A stretch of 46,046 bases of DNA from Penium margaritaceum (lineage: Eukaryota; Streptophyta; Zygnematophyceae; Desmidiales; Peniaceae): the NCBI GenBank assembly GCA_023375785.1, contig SZWC01004690.1, forward strand, positions 66,559 to 112,604, given 5' to 3'. Positions within the stretch are counted from its first letter, which is position 1; each line of letters starts with the position of its first letter. The notes beneath the pieces are model-generated. The model ran no database searches, was not told the DNA's origin, and saw only the letters and a program-made list of their open reading frames with translations. Shown here piece by piece: positions 20,355-31,590 of the stretch. The position numbers and the translations under genes were made by a program.

Positions 20355-20945
20355 TGTTACGTGCCAGACGTACACGAGTCCCTAGTCTTTCCGAGTGGGA
20401 ATTTCTGTTACTACACAAATAGCCCATCGCATCGCGAGACCGTGATGTTCACTCCAACGGTCAAGGACAAACCGGCCAACTGCCACACCCTTTGTGAATA
20501 TTCCCAAACCTTTTGACAGCTTTGACCATTCTCACGAACCTACGACAGAAGTGTCACAACCTTTCTGTCGACTTCTCGAAGCACCAAAATGAATCTGGTT
20601 TTAAAAAGATGCATCTCACATCTTTACCGTCGATTCTTGAACACCCTCGACTTCTCGGCGGACCTTCTCGAATCCGACCACTCACGACACGACTCCGCAC
20701 GCATCGCCCGACAATCGACCCAAAGCCTCCGACTATGTCTCATTCGTAACTCGACACCTGTACATATATATACATATATATATATATATACATATGTATA
20801 TATATATGTGTGTTCGATCATTTCGACACTTGTCATCGAAGTACACTTACCGCTGATTGTGAACTGCTCAAGTGTCCCAAATTCTAAATCATTTTCTGCC
20901 TCGCAACTTCTACTCTTCACCATCTACACTCCGTTCGGCACAACA
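20355..20945 (+). repeat. LTR A (Gypsy-1 3' LTR)
   Basis: 591 bases from TGTTACG to a CACAACA end, aligned along its length with LTR B (21034-21618). It contains an imperfect (TA)n tract at about 20760-20812. Confidence 0.85.
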
Positions 20946-21033
20946 CTCGCACGCATCGCTCTGCTTGAACACAAATGACTCACATATGCCTCATTTTCAT
21001 TTTGGGCATTGTGTGTATGTGATCGATTCACTC
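20946..21033 (+). repeat. LTR D, left fragment (older gypsy LTR)
   Basis: Resembles the middle of LTR A/B (ATGCCTCATT..., GTGATCGATTC... versus TATGTCTCATT..., GTTCGATCATTTC...). It ends with CACTC (21029-21033), the Gypsy-2 TSD, and continues at 32554. The Gypsy-2 target was therefore an older LTR of the same family. Confidence 0.65.
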
Positions 21034-21437
21034 AGTTACGTATCAGATGTACACGAGTCCCTAAACATTCCATGTGGACATTCTGTTGTTACAAAAACAG
21101 CCCATCGCGTCACGAGGACCGTGAAATTCACTCGACGGTCAAGGACAAAGTGGCTAGTTGCCCCACCCTCCGTGGATATTCCCGAACCTTCCAACAGCTT
21201 TGACCACTCATGCAAACCTACAAACAGAGATATCACGACCTTCCGGACGACTTCTTGACACACTGAGATGAATTTGGATTCAAAAGGGTACATCTTGTAT
21301 AATCACCGTCCATTCTCAATGACCTCTGACATCTCGACAAACCTTCTCGAATCTGACCACTCACAACGTGACTCGCCATGCGTCGCTCGACAACTAACCC
21401 AACGACCCTGACTTTGCCTCATTCGTAACTTGACACA

Positions 21438-21484
<47 letters not shown>

Positions 21485-21618
21485 GTTCAATCATTTCGAC
21501 ACGTGTTGTCAAAGTACACTTGCTGCTGATTATTAATTGCTCAAGTGTTCCAAATTCTAAATCATGTTCTACCTCTCAACTTCCACTCATTCACCACTAC
21601 GCTCTGTTTGGCATAAAA
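21034..21618 (+). repeat. LTR B (Gypsy-2 5' LTR)
   Basis: 585 bases starting AGTTACG (TGTTACG in LTR A), with a pure (TA)n tract at about 21438-21476. The end is taken at CATAAAA by alignment with CATAACA in LTR C. Confidence 0.85.
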
Positions 21619-21620
21619 CT

Positions 21621-21632
21621 TGGTAACAGAGC
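21621..21632 (+). promoter_or_regulatory. Gypsy-2 primer binding site
   Basis: TGGTAACAGAGC, one mismatch from TGGTATCAGAGC, the complement of the initiator tRNA-Met 3' end, two bases inside LTR B. Confidence 0.82.
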
Positions 21633-21639
21633 GCAGTGG

Positions 21640-22910
21640 TGTTGGAGAGGCATCCGACTATGTTACCAATCCGGAGGACTATCTTGCACAAGCCGTCAGC
21701 GCATCTTGCACGTCAAGACTTTGCAGAGTTTGTGAATACAACTTGAGGCAAGCGAGCGCAACCGACGACCATCAGTTGGTCTTCAGCGATGACTTCGGCA
21801 ACGGAGGAGCAGAATGTGCCGATGCACATGAATCCCAAAGCGTCAGCAAATTCTGGCGTGGCAGGCTATGTAGCAGCTGGAACAACCCCAACTGCTTCGA
21901 CTACCAATCCGGTCGCGGACCCAGAAGCAGTAAACTAGCCGCCCCTCCCAAGTGCCTTGACGATGACAGCAGGGACGACAGGTGGCACTAGGTGACAGGC
22001 GCAGATCAACGAGGAACTGGCGAACCAGATCTCTGCACTCGAGGAGATCAACAACCACCTGCTCCAAAAGCTCAACATCACGATGGAGGCTTCTCACAAG
22101 TGTGCGTGAAACGGTGCTCGTCAAGAGAAATTCCCAAGTCTCTAGCGAACCCAAAATTTGTCCGGCTCCGCCAGAACCGTTCGATCCTGCAAAATCAAAG
22201 GGTCTGATTGTTTGGATGTGGCTGACGAGTTTGGAGGTGTACATCACCACTGCTGGGGTCAACGACGAACAAAAGAAAATTCACCTCACGACCACGCTTT
22301 TGCGTGGCACGAAGTTAAGTTGGTGGTTCGATCTAAAGACCATCCAACGGCCGCACAAGACCGGCAGAGCTCCATCAACGGCCGCCGACGCCCGTCTCAC
22401 ATCACCGACCGTAGGCGTTCTACCCTTGGAGCAGATCAACCCATAGTCGCAAGATACGGTAACACCACTAACTGACTGGAATGAACTTTTGTGCACGATG
22501 CTCGCACGTTTTGGACAACTGAACAACAAGTCTGACAAACGGTGCAAGCTATTGCGTCTACGTCAGTAGTCCATCATGGCAGAGTACATGCGGAGATTCC
22601 GCAATTCATCACCGGAGCAGAAATCACCCTCGACAAACTCTGTTTCCATTACAACAACGGCCTCAAGCAAGATATCCGGTGAGAAATTGCTATCTTTGGC
22701 ATCTAGAACGACTTACCGCGGATGATCGCTGCAGTAGACAAGATCGACGGCTGACGACCTCCTAACCACAATTATCGTGGAAATGGAAAAAACTAGTCGG
22801 CAAACTCCTCGACTCTGGTGGAAGTGGACACCATCAATCAGAGAGTTATGCAAACCTCTTACAACTGCAAAAAATTTAGGCACATCGCTCGCAACTGTCA
22901 AAGCAAGCAA
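21640..22910 (+). pseudogene. gag: Gypsy-2 gag remnant
   Basis: Capsid-like segment at about 22155-22340: PEPFDPAKSKG, WLTSLEVYITTAGV, LLRGTKLSWW, the usual gypsy Gag signature. A later frame (about 22575-22750) reads MAEYMRRFRN, then LDKLCFHYNNGLKQDIR, also Gag-like. A zinc knuckle near 22850-22900 reads SYNCKKFRHIARNC, with the first Cys changed to Ser. At least three frame changes and several stops, so non-functional. Confidence 0.78.
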
Positions 22911-23099
22911 CAGACCAAAAAGGGGGGGAATTCGCAGAAAACCGAGTCGGGAAACGGCAAAGGGCAGCAATGAAAGGCGTAACTCTTGTCCGCGAGCAGT
23001 GATATGTATTGAACGATCACCCATTGCCGTAGAGGGATTCTGAGATTGCAGAGTTCAACAAGGGGTAAGAGGACAACCAATCGGCCATACTGCTAAAGG

Positions 23100-23400
23100 T
23101 TCAGTCTCGAGGATGCAAATTTTGCATAACGGTACCGGCACTATTGGATGGAGGGGCTTCAAACAGCTTCATAACAGACAACATGGTTCGCAAACAGTAT
23201 TTGCAGACCAAACCAGGGGTATTTGAAAGAAAAACCGTTGACGGGGGACTACAAATACGAAGACTCCAAGAACCACTACGATTACAAGTGGGAGATCTGC
23301 AAGATGTAATGGTCTAGAGGTCTTGTCCAATGAGCGATAACAAAATCATCCTCGGACGAGATTATACCAACACAATGCATAGGTCGACTGGAACAACGAC
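23100..23400 (+). pseudogene. pol: Gypsy-2 aspartic protease remnant
   Basis: ALLDGGASNSFITDNMV corresponds to the D-S/T-G-A active site of retroviral-type proteases, here D-G-G-A. KIILGRDYTNTM further on (about 23338-23375) matches the ILGxD motif near the C-terminus. A TAG at about 23314 and frame changes break it. Confidence 0.75.
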
Positions 23401-23814
23401 AATGTCCTTGTGGAAATCAACGGCGCTAAGCAACAACTTCTTCGTGCGAGATGGAAGCCGACAGTGGAATCAGCAGAGGTTAAAGCAGCAAAGGAAGCCG
23501 CAAAAGCCAAAAAGTGACAACCTGTGCAGTCGATGCCACTCAACATGGCCAGGCACTGCATACGATGAGGAGCTTGTGTGTGGCTCATACATCTCAAGCC
23601 AATGGAAGATGCAAAAGTGGTAGTAGCTAACTCATCATCGGCCTCATTAGCCTCATTGGCATGAACAAAGCTCACAATGGTACCAGAAGAGTTCGCACCA
23701 CTCATCCAGAAGCTTGCAAACACCTTCTCCAACAAACTCCCAAGAACTTTACCTCCTAAACGAGATATTGACCATCGCATCGAACTGAAGCTGGGTAGCA
23801 GACCTACAGTTTGA

Positions 23815-25080
23815 GGGGCCTATCGGATGAGTGATCACAAGCTGACCGAGCTGAAAAAGCAGCTCGACGAGATGCTCAGTCAGGGGTTCATCCGCCCATC
23901 CACGTCACCATACGTTGCACCGGTATTATTCATAAGAAGTAAAACTGGCGAGATGCGGATATACATGGACACTACCATCAAGAACCGCTACCCTCTTCTC
24001 TGAGCTGAGAAACGTTTTGACCAGCTCCGAGGGGCTCGATTTTTTAGCAAAATCGACTTACGCAGCGGATATCACTAGATACGCATGGTAGACGTCGACA
24101 TCAAGAAGACAACGTTCCGGACTTGCTATGGGCATTTCGAGTTCATGGTGATGTTGTTTGGACTTACGAATGCCCGGGCGACGTTTATGGCGGCAGTCAA
24201 CAACATTTTTGGCTCATACCCTAACGATTTTGGCGTGGTGTACCTCGACAACATCCTGGTGTATAGCCGCACCTTGGAGGAGTACGATGGGCATCTTTGA
24301 AAAGTCCTCGAAGTTTTGCAAAGAGAGATTTTTTTGGAAAACTCTTGACATACGACTTCGGTCTTCATTCGGTCAAATTTTTGGGCCATGTCATCAACGG
24401 CGGACAGATCACCATGGATCCCAAAAAGGTGGCAGCAGTCACTGATTCGCCGACGTTGATCAACATTCGAAAAACTCATGTTTTTCTTGGATTCTGTGAC
24501 TACTACCGACGATTTGTATGGGACTACGCCCGAGTGTTAGTGCCTCTTTCCGACCTTAATGGAAAAAAGAGTGGCAGTGGGGAGAAAAAAAACAAGAAGC
24601 GTTCACCACTTTGCAGAAGGCTCTGACCTCGGAGCCAGCCGTACGATTAGCCAATCCAACCGTTGACTACATCATGGCCACGGATGCATCAGACCGTGCC
24701 ATTAGCGCAGCCCTTCTACAAGACCATGGTAACGGCAAACAGCCGGTTGCCTACATGTCTCAAAACATGCAAGGACCGGAACCATGCAGTACACAAGAAA
24801 AAGATGTTGGCGTTCGTGCACCCGTTCAAGACATGGCGATGCTACCTAGAGTGTCGGCAATGCATTGTGCACACCGACCACCACACGTTTAAGTATTTGA
24901 AGATGTAGCCGAATCTCTGTCGACATCAAACCCGATGGATAAACTTCCTTGAATCCGGGTTCAACTATGATATCGAGTACCGGCCATGCAAAATCAATCT
25001 GGCGGACGCACCACGCCGCCAACCAGATTTTATGGCTGATGTGGCAACGCTTCAGCTACAGCGAGACCCGTACCTAGAGC
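23815..25080 (+). pseudogene. pol: Gypsy-2 reverse transcriptase and RNase H
   Basis: RT landmarks: KKQLDEMLSQGFIRPSTSPY, TGEMRIYMD, FSKIDLRSGYH (first catalytic Asp), then a TAG at 24076 where GYHQIR is expected. Next come FMVMLFGLTNARATF and YLDN at 24241-24252, where YLDD or YVDD is required, so the second catalytic Asp is Asn. RNase H follows at about 24650-24890: MATDASDRAISAALLQ, QPVAYMSQ, and HTDHHTFKYL, then a TAG at 24906 before PNL. Frameshifts lie near 24300 and 24600. Confidence 0.9.
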
Positions 25081-25428
25081 GACTGTTCGCATGAGACTGT
25101 GACCAGCACGGATGATGTGAAATTCTGGTTTGACGTACCCTACTAGCAACGGCGCTTCACTCGCCAAGTAGTCATTCACCCGAACGACGACTTGGCGAGT
25201 GTCAAGTCGTCGCCGTATGCTGATTGAAGAATGCCACGACACCAAACCAGGTGCAAACCTGGAAGTGTCCACCTGGAGAAGAATCATTGGTGGGACAAGA
25301 TGCAATCTCGTCGCACGAGCCCGCCCGGACTTGTGCAACCACTCCCTGTTCTGACGGAACCATGGAGAGACATCTCCATGGACTTCGTCACATGATAACC
25401 AGTCACACCCGAGGGTTATGACGCAATC
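25081..25428 (+). pseudogene. pol: Gypsy-2 integrase N-terminal fragment
   Basis: Contains the zinc-domain/core junction (LIEECHDTK, TRCNLVARARPDLCNHS, then PW-E-DISMDF-like codons in shifting frames). It overlaps Gypsy-1 19212-19320 and stops at GACGCAATC, where LTR sequence of the nested element starts. The rest of the integrase is missing. Confidence 0.65.
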
Positions 25429-25611
25429 CATCCCGGGTGCTTGCTAGGGTCCTTTGCGGTTTTCCTGTAGACGCTAGAGTTTTTCTTGGTGGACTGACTC
25501 TCGAGTCCGATTTGCATGTTTTGCATTGTCTGTCTATCGATCGATGCCGGACTTGTGCGTGTGACTAGTCATAGCATCCTGCTCAAGATTCTACATCTCT
25601 AGGTTCAAACG

Positions 25612-25619
25612 GTGGTGTG
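25612..25619. repeat. hAT-2 target-site duplication, left
   Basis: GTGGTGTG; partner GTGATGTG at 26871-26878 (seven of eight). The empty site in the 3' LTR, near 31964, reads GTAATGCG. Confidence 0.75.
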
Positions 25620-26870
25620 CAAGGTTGCAAGACCGTGGTATTGAGTACCGCGGTACCACAGTACCACGGTACAAATACCGCGGTATCATAGTTTTTTGGC
25701 AGCTCAATACCAATTCCGGTACCGGTATCGCGTTACTGACGGTATTGGTAGACTAACGTGGTATTATGCAAGTACCACGGTACACGGTATACCAATGTAT
25801 AAAACACACCTTGTACCACAGTACCAAAATGTGTACCACGGTACTCAATGCCCTAATGTTTTGCTAACACAAAAATGAAGTCTAAGCTACAAAACTGGGA
25901 TCATTGGTGAATTTCATGGACTTGGAACTCAAGTCTGTTTACTGACAAAGATACACCTTTGCATGATATTCACTTAGAATATGGAGATGTTTAGGGGGAG
26001 AAAGATTAGGGAGAGATACTCTAGTTGAATATTGAAGTGTCTCTTGTACTCGCCTATCTTTTAGACCTTAATTGAAAGTTGAATTTGACTATTATCTTCA
26101 GCCCTGGACTTTTGGACCTGTTTTCCCAAAAACCCTGGCATTTTTTTAATGTCTTGTTTTGGTCGAACGTGCCATTCATATCCTTGATCTGTCCCTAGGA
26201 ATTCGTTTTTTGAGCCTTGAAGTTTCGAATATTGAGGGCAAAGTCGTACATCGCAGCTCGCTTCGCCTGCAGATTCGCACCTCACTTCCTAGTTCCACGT
26301 CCGCGTGCACTCCCACGCGCGACACAATGGTTTGGTGCAGCCGCAGCCATTGTGTTGCGTGTTGCGACACGATGGCTGCCTGTGCCAATCACTCGCCTCA
26401 CCTCATGTGATTCGCGGTAGCAATTGCCCATCCTGCAGTTGGGTGACGCAGTTGTGTCACGCAACTGCAGGTTGAAATGCGCAAACCCATGCAACTTACG
26501 TGGGTTCACGCATTTCATCTTCCTGACGTCAATCTTGAAAGTTTGACGGCAGCTGAGCTATTTATTGTGCCGCTGCAGTCACTCCCGCTTGGACTGACGG
26601 CAGGCGGATTTTTTCCCGTTCATAATCTCATTGCATTCTCCAACATTCATAACACGCTACCGGTATCCTGACAATTATACCTCTTTGTTTATGATTTTAC
26701 CGCGGTATTGTACCACGGTACAACACCACGGTACAAGAGAGGGGCACCCTTAGAGGTCAGTAGCGATACCGTACCTGTATCATTAAAGAAATACCGTACC
26801 ACAGTACTGGAAATACCGCGGAACAAAAAAAGCATATACCGCGGTACCGCTAATTGCGCCATCAGCCCTA
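25620..26870. mobile_element. hAT-2, 1.25-kb hAT-like element with TACCGCGGTA arrays
   Basis: The ends read CAAGGTTG and, on the other strand, TAGGGCTG, the hAT terminal pattern, with an 8-base TSD. Both subterminal zones (about 25645-25860 and 26660-26850) hold over a dozen copies or near copies of TACCGCGGTA / TACCACGGTAC, a self-complementary motif likely to bind transposase. The core has no credible ORF but has strong hairpins at 26432-26517. Non-autonomous. Confidence 0.8.
26432..26517. repeat. Two adjacent hairpins in hAT-2
   Basis: Hairpin 1 (26432-26471): a 16-bp stem with one mismatch and an 8-base loop. Hairpin 2 (26473-26517): about 17 bp with two mismatches and an 11-base loop. 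They are two bases apart. Confidence 0.85.
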
Positions 26871-26878
26871 GTGATGTG
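26871..26878. repeat. hAT-2 target-site duplication, right
   Basis: GTGATGTG, after which the LTR sequence resumes (TTTCGATAC... versus TTTGGATAC... in the 3' LTR). Confidence 0.75.
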
Positions 26879-27177
26879 TTTCGATACATGTGCGAATGTA
26901 TATGGCCAAAAAAGTGGTTTTGGGCCGGCTTTAGGACAAACTGACAATGTCGCATGCGACACCTGTCATGCATCGCTATAGCTATTCATTTTGTATGCTT
27001 GTCACTTGTCATCTCTCTGTGCAATTAAACTCATTTGGAGCTTCCTGACACTCTGTACATGTCCTTACCCAGACTCTTGCAGTTTCATGCATGACTTGTG
27101 ACTGTCATCACACACTGACTCAGCGTTGACGCTTACTTAAGTGGCAAGCGGTTAGAAAGGCTCCAGGAACTTTCTCA

Positions 27178-27187
27178 TGGTATCAGA
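27178..27187 (+). promoter_or_regulatory. Primer binding site of LARD-like element
   Basis: TGGTATCAGA, complementary to the 3' end of initiator tRNA-Met, immediately after the LTR end. It fixes the orientation of the element as plus. Confidence 0.88.
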
Positions 27188-28229
27188 CTGTTGAGGCATT
27201 CCTTGCTGAGTTGCGCAGCAGAGATGCAGCAGTGGCAACAGCAGTGAGACTCACAACTAAAGCCACGCTCATGGGAGGACCCACCAAGCCACTGACCCGC
27301 AGTAGCAGATTGCAGTAGCAGAGACACCCTTGCTACTACACCACCACTCCACCACCACGGGATAGCCAAGGGTTTCCCAACCCTTTTCAGTAGCAATTGA
27401 GGCATGTGATGTTGAGAAGGGGAATGTGAAGGGTCCCAGAAGCTTCACTGAGGTCGCACATACCATCCCTCCACCGACGTGAGAGAGTGCAACTACCCCA
27501 TTTGACCATCGTTTTTGGGGTATAAGAGCTTGTTGCAATTTTTTTGCAAAACCCTATCCATCACTTCCACTCCTGCCTCATTTCATGCCCCGTATGCTCC
27601 AGGAAATGAAACAACGCTCTCAGATTGTTTTCAGGATTTTGGGCTAAAAAGAAAATGGTGGCATGTTTTCCTTTTTTAAGGTTTTCTTGCACGAAGCCAC
27701 CACCGTTGCATTGAGCATCCTTTGGCGCACAATGGCTCCAAATTTTGCATCATGTGGAAAACCTTCATGCTGGCATCATCATTGTAGGTGATGACGTGAG
27801 CACCAACACTTAGCCAATCTTTTGGGTAAAAGATCATTTTTCACCAGCGTTCCAAATCCGTACAGAACGCCAACGGTTTGTGATTCTGACAACATTGATG
27901 TTTCGACCCATATTGAGCAACACCGACGCCGCTGGTCCATGACAAGGACAAGGGACTAGGAGACCCCTCCTCTTCCTCCCCGTCACATCACGTCTGAGAG
28001 ACTGTGCTTTGATTGCCAATCTCCCATTGTGGCTTTGTGCCAGCGAGAGCGAGTGCCCTATNATTGATGTTTCGACCCATATTGAGCAACACCGACGCCG
28101 CTGGTCCATGACAAGGACAAGGGACTAGGAGACCCCTCCTCTTCCTCCCCGTCACATCACGTCTGAGAGACTGTGCTTTGATTGCCAATCTCCCATTGTG
28201 GCTTTGTGCCAGCGAGAGCGAGTGCCCTA
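27188..28229 (+). other. Leader of LARD-like element
   Basis: About 1 kb between PBS and the private ORF with no recognisable protein or RNA. It includes the single-N duplication (27894-28230). Short open frames here are not conserved in any way I can test. Confidence 0.5.
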
Positions 28230-28230
28230 T
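27894..28230. other. Single-N join with duplicated flanks (assembly artefact 2)
   Basis: N at 28062. The 168 bases before it (27894-28061) are repeated exactly after it (28063-28230). An exact repeat meeting at a single N is best explained by two overlapping contig ends left unmerged. Confidence 0.9.
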
Positions 28231-31122
28231 TCATTCACCCACGCCAAGCTCCGAAGATGAGCAGACTGGCGTGGCAAGGAGCGCAGCCGGCACCGTGGTT
28301 GGCACCGGCACTACATTCGTGGCAGGCGCCACATCCACTGTGGCTGTTGCAGCTATGGTACACGCCTTGGGTGTCCAACAGCTTTGCATGTTATTACTAT
28401 GGCGATCGGCACCATGGCTAGCGCTAGTGTCGCCTGTCGATCGCCGTGGATACGGCCCCGCCCTTCTTCTTAACCATCTGACTCAGAGACGTTGTTAGCC
28501 GTGGCACCCCTCAATGGAGCTTTGGCGGTGTTATACGCCGAGCTCTAGGGTCTCCAGCACATGGTGCAATAGCTCACAGACCATGTTGTCTCTAAGCAAG
28601 TCGTTGCCACCATGCCATTTCAAACAACCCCTAGATGTGCTTAGGAGGCAGCGGCGGTAGCAGTAGTGGCAGACATTACCCGCGAATCTGCCTCTCTCAT
28701 CTCGATTGCAGAGCAAGTGCGGCACCCCTTCGTAGCTTCTGCCAATGTGTCGGTCGAGGGGTGAATGGAGTGTCCGCCGACGACCACCGGAGAGTGCAAC
28801 ACGGATGCGACGGACGCCCCAGCTGTGGGAGAGGACTGCTCATCCGAGGAGTGGTCCGACGCTAAGTCAACGACAGAGATCCAATTGGAGATTACAGTAG
28901 ACGTGGTAGAGGGATTCAGCAAGGCAGTAGAGACCATTGATGACCTGGCAACGGTTGGGGCAATAGTAGCAGCTATGGAGGTGGCAGGGGTTGTAGTAGA
29001 GACACCCCCCTCATCCCTAGTCGCGGGTTTGGTACACCACCCCCTCCTGGTTTCTTCCAGTTTGTCGGCCGGTGGGGAGTTGGAGTGCTCGCCGACAACC
29101 ACAGGACACCACATGATGGATGTGACGAATAGTGCTTGTCACCAGGAGCATGTGACTGACCGCCAGTTGGAGGCGGACGAGTAGTCCAAAGAGGAGTTAG
29201 AGGCAAACGTAGTGATGGAGATGGGGATAGAGACTACAACCGACACTACAGTGACAATGACCGATGTGGCAGGTGTGGCAATAGTAGCAGTCAAGATATT
29301 AGCAGAAGTTGCCGTGACAGCTGACGCCCTTGGAGCAGACGTCCGGGCAGTGGGCGTATAGACAGCCACCGACTTCGTGACAGTAGTAGTACCAGTCGCT
29401 GCTACAGACGAGACGACGACAATGGATGCCCTTGTTGGTGCTCATACCATGATGGTCATCACCCTTGCAGTAACCTGTACGGCCTCCATAGGGGTAAGCG
29501 CTCCTTCAGTCATAGCATCAGTCATTACAGGTACACATGCGGGAGGGGTAGGATATGTCGAAGTGCCTGCATGACCGCTATGGTCGGTGCCAATGCCATA
29601 GTTATCTACGGAGGTGTAGTCGTCACGGAGGACGAAGCTCGAGTAGTAGCTGATACACCAACATCCAACCCGGCCCTTGTGCTCAACCGTTTACACTATG
29701 CGCTTTGTGACTAGGAGGATGTAGTGGCATGTGCGGACAGGCACCTACATGATCTTATGCTTGAGCTGCATGCAGTGAGCACACGTTGGAGAACCGCAAA
29801 CACCGCAGGTCGTAAGGTAGCGACAGTAGACGTCGAGGATGTGTACACGCACCTCAAGGCTGCTAAGTGGACATTGTACGGTGCAGTGCAGAGGTGGTCA
29901 AACTTGTGCTGGCAGTTGGAGGAGGCGATATCTGTGGCCAGTGTAGGAGGAATCATTACCGTGCTCGACATTGCTGACAGCCGGGAGGCACATCTGCCCA
30001 TGGCATCTAATGAGCATGCAGCAATCACCCTTACAAATGCACCTACCATGGATGATGCAAAGCGAGCTGCGGACCTCCGGCTCATGGCTATCCTGACTGG
30101 CATTGCTAACACCATGGTTGTTCCAGCTGATGACACAGCTGCACTCATCCAAGTTGTAGTTTCCGTACCCAAGTGCCTACGCTCCGTGGTCGACAATCAA
30201 GAGGCAGTCGTGGCTCGAGCAGACGTGCATGTGCAGGGTGTCATGGCCGAGCTCAGGGAGGCCAGCAGTCGTTGTTACATTGCAGTTGTTCCTGCACGAT
30301 GGGTTGTTGAGGAGTACGTAAAGGATGTGCACACACGTCTCGAAGCAACTGAGTGGTCTCTACGGGATGCACGTCCACGACGAACGGACGTTTAGTTGTA
30401 GGTGGACGATTGGTTGTGCACGAGGGGTTCGGAGGAGCCCCAGGACGTACGCTCTTGAGATAATGGCGATGACATCACAGAGGCAGATCCACCAAAGGAT
30501 GCCAACGTCCAGCCAGTAGTCGATGGCCGAGTGACAAGTGTATCAGCAGCAGCCGTTAACTCCACAACAGCACCTCCTACATATGCAGACATTCGCATGC
30601 CGACGCGTTGTCTGGTGTCAACACCCTACCAGCAACTGGCGACTAGGCGACAGATGATCGATGGCTGACCTACGCGACAAGGCGGTGAGGCTGCAAGAGG
30701 CTGTGGCTCGTCCTGACGCGCACGCAATTGAGGTCCACCGTCAGATTCGTTTGGCGACTGATCGTTTGCATGGTGTAGATGCAGCCGGCCGTCCGACAGC
30801 CGTAGCAGAGCTCGACGAGCTGACCACATGTCTCCACACCGCGGAATCCGTGTGGCGATGTGCGGCTCAATAGCTGGCAGGCATACATCATGTGATGCAG
30901 TTTCAGGAGGCCCTTAGCGCTGCACCACTTAGAGCAACAGGTGACAGCAGCAGTGACGACTACGACATTGACGACGGCAACAATGGCAGTGTCAACGACG
31001 CTATGGGGTGAGGCTACGCGCACGTATGTCCCATCAGTATCGTTCTCACCCTTGTTGTTGCTATGCAGGTGTATGTGGCCATGGGGGAGCTGTGGTCCCT
31101 CCTCAAGGGGGATGTTGTGTAG
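28230..31122 (+). pseudogene. Private ORF of LARD-like element, internally repeated protein
   Basis: I do not recognise this protein. It can be followed in one frame from about 28490 to 29574, then after a frameshift near 29570 in another frame to 30395, then to about 31122. Stops are mostly TAG at probable Gln codons (28553, 29182, 29359, 29712) or TGA at probable Arg (28762, 29572). The first half is acidic and Ala/Val/Thr-rich, with a 105-residue duplication marked by EC-P-PTTTG at 28768 and 29083. The second half has three helical repeats of about 56 residues (from 29730, 30213 and 30706) sharing A-D-H, EL--AS-R and DV-T-L-A--W. An acidic tail (DSSSDDYDIDD) and a hydrophobic run follow. 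A Gag-like role is only a guess. Confidence 0.55.
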
Positions 31123-31160
31123 AGCTATGAGCTTTGCTCATGCTATCAACCTCTACAGTC

Positions 31161-31169
31161 CAGGGGGAG
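31161..31169 (+). promoter_or_regulatory. Possible polypurine tract 1 of LARD-like element
   Basis: CAGGGGGAG followed by TGTTTATG, just after the private ORF ends. If this is the PPT, the 3' LTR would be about 1.1 kb (31170-32265). Confidence 0.4.
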
Positions 31170-31582
31170 TGTTTATGTGTGAGCTTTGGCCTGACACCCT
31201 TATGAGGGCAGCATGGTTGATTTTTGTGTCTGATACGATGCTCCAGTCAAGGTTACGCTAGTCAAGGCTCGCGCACCTGGTGACTTGTACCGGTGTGACG
31301 TGGAGACCCATTGCCTCCATGTGTTATGTATGCTCCATGCATGCGAGTAGGTGTGGTCGAGACCCGAACCCAGGAGACAAGTTCCAGGGTCATGAGGAGA
31401 CCTTCTTGCTTTGTACCTCTTGTATGCTATTTGGCAATGGGTGTATGATTTATGTCTTGCATGGTCGCGACCCGGGCACTTGGTGAAGTACACCACTGTC
31501 ATGAGGAGACCTTGTGTTGTGGTTGCGAACGATGCTTCGCTACCTTCACTCACTCATCAGTGTGGTGACGGCTGTGTCAGCC

Positions 31583-31590
31583 AAGGGGAG
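31583..31590 (+). promoter_or_regulatory. Possible polypurine tract 2 of LARD-like element
   Basis: AAGGGGAG followed by TGTTGG, a canonical LTR start. This is my preferred boundary, though the truncated left LTR cannot confirm it. Confidence 0.5.

Larger units (their letters stand above)
19209..20945 (+). mobile_element. Gypsy-1, 5'-truncated chromovirus remnant
   Basis: Integrase core, a chromodomain, a polypurine tract and 3' LTR A, in the order of Ty3/gypsy chromoviruses (integrase after RT, chromodomain at the Pol C-terminus). Everything before the integrase core is missing; LINE copy 3 is fused directly at about 19208. It is related to Gypsy-2. Confidence 0.85.
25429..27177 (+). repeat. 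5' LTR of LARD-like element (5'-truncated, hAT-2 inside)
   Basis: Matches 31781-32265 at both sides of the hAT-2 insertion (25429-25619 and 26871-27177), ending TTTCTCA like the 3' LTR. Homology runs a few bases upstream of the TGCTTG at 25438, so this is not the true LTR start. Confidence 0.78.

Noticed and set aside
31320..31420. Third tRNA-like module on the minus strand in the LARD-like element (GGTTCGGGTCTC B-box-like)
   Set aside because: The A-box partner is weak and the T arm does not pair well, so there is not enough to call it.
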